Shown here piece by piece: positions 63,844 through 64,000 of a stretch of 64,000 bases of DNA; the first letter of the stretch is position 1, and each line of letters opens with the position of its first letter. The position numbers were made by a program, and so were the translations under genes. The DNA comes from Sphingomonadales bacterium. Its GTDB lineage: Bacteria > Pseudomonadota > Alphaproteobacteria > Sphingomonadales > Sphingomonadaceae. The notes beneath the pieces are model-generated. The model ran no database searches. It was not told the DNA's origin and was given only the letters and a program-made list of their open reading frames with translations. The stretch is taken from positions 62,001-126,000 of the forward strand of contig JANXVZ010000030.1 in NCBI GenBank assembly GCA_025351405.1. The letters are read 5' to 3'.

Positions 63844-64000
63844 CTAGTGGTTCATCGCGTCGAAGAAATCCTTGTTGGTCACCGAATCCTTCATCTTGTC
63901 CAACAGGAATTCGACCGCGTCGACCGTGCCCATCTGCATGAGGATGCGGCGCAGCACCCACATTTTGGACAGCGTCGCCTTGTCGACCAGCAGCTCTTCC
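63844..64000 (-). CDS. rho: Transcription termination factor Rho, C-terminal part (partial)
   Basis: The last 52 residues of Rho are visible, running off the right edge: LLVDKATLSKMWVLRRILMQ, then MGTVDAVEFLLDKMKDS and TNKDFFDAMNH before the stop TAG. These are the conserved end of Rho, a hexameric RNA helicase that ends transcription at many untranslated RNAs. No intrinsic terminator is seen in the 128 bp between this stop and the TlpA-like gene. The rest of rho lies beyond the window. Confidence 0.93.
   Translation of the reverse strand, partial: EELLVDKATLSKMWVLRRILMQMGTVDAVEFLLDKMKDSVTNKDFFDAMNH

Overview
The window is 64 kb of GC-rich chromosomal DNA from an alphaproteobacterium, most likely of the order Sphingomonadales. 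Evidence for this is the UPF0262-dcd and murA-DUF2948 neighbourhoods, a divergent ubiG/lysC pair, a PEP-CTERM-type protein ending in the alphaproteobacterial GFGLVG...RRRR tail, and the lysC - nitronate monooxygenase - ptsP and J-domain - cobS - cobT arrangements. Several promoters fit the alphaproteobacterial TTGNNN-N14-GCTA pattern. There is no rRNA, prophage, insertion sequence or CRISPR. Genes are packed tightly, with many 1-4 nt stop/start overlaps. No gene-free stretch exceeds 300 bp; the largest is 14696-14993, which holds a candidate operator and a candidate atp promoter.

Region by region: 1-2986 (+) is UPF0262 (partial), dcd, a MAPEG protein, murA and DUF2948. 3068-10729 (-) is radA, cvpA, cysS, a DUF3298 secreted protein, an IscU/NifU-like scaffold, a Kef-type antiporter and an MDR oxidoreductase. 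10871-14695 holds a large patatin-like protein, a membrane protein and a PEP-CTERM protein. 14994-21137 (+) is the F1 ATP synthase operon atpHAGDC, with a repeat element between atpA and atpG, followed by a YhiN-type flavoprotein. 21151-25255 has a hydrolase/VOC pair, chrA and two RcnB-like secreted proteins. 25252-30685 is ubiG against lysC-NMO-ptsP. 30751-37647 has YciI, an LrgA/LrgB pair, rpmB, a GNAT, a phytase-like esterase, recQ and two glycine-zipper proteins.

37691-42177 is the most distinctive block. It holds a radical SAM enzyme divergent from an arsenite methyltransferase (ArsM, with all four family cysteines at the expected spacing), a sugar-nucleotide-type epimerase/dehydratase, and two glycosyltransferases of the TIGR04283/TIGR04282 type linked to arsenosugar synthesis. 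I read it as a candidate organoarsenical pathway that lacks the classical ArsS radical SAM enzyme. Next come cobT, cobS and a J-domain protein (AAA+/VWA/J chaperone-like trio) with divergent bolA, an M14-family protein, tRNA-Thr, scattered redox and aromatic-type enzymes, purB, priA, a DUF885 peptidase-like protein, a flippase, galU, then lysA-lptM-argH, a TlpA-like thioredoxin and the 3' end of rho.

Points that stand out: three genes (radical SAM, J-domain, argH) whose best start is ATC or ATT behind a good Shine-Dalgarno; a textbook alphaproteobacterial LexA box (GTTC-N7-GTTC) on the radA promoter; a REP-like element inside the atp operon; and several precise palindromes and short tandem repeats in intergenic DNA.
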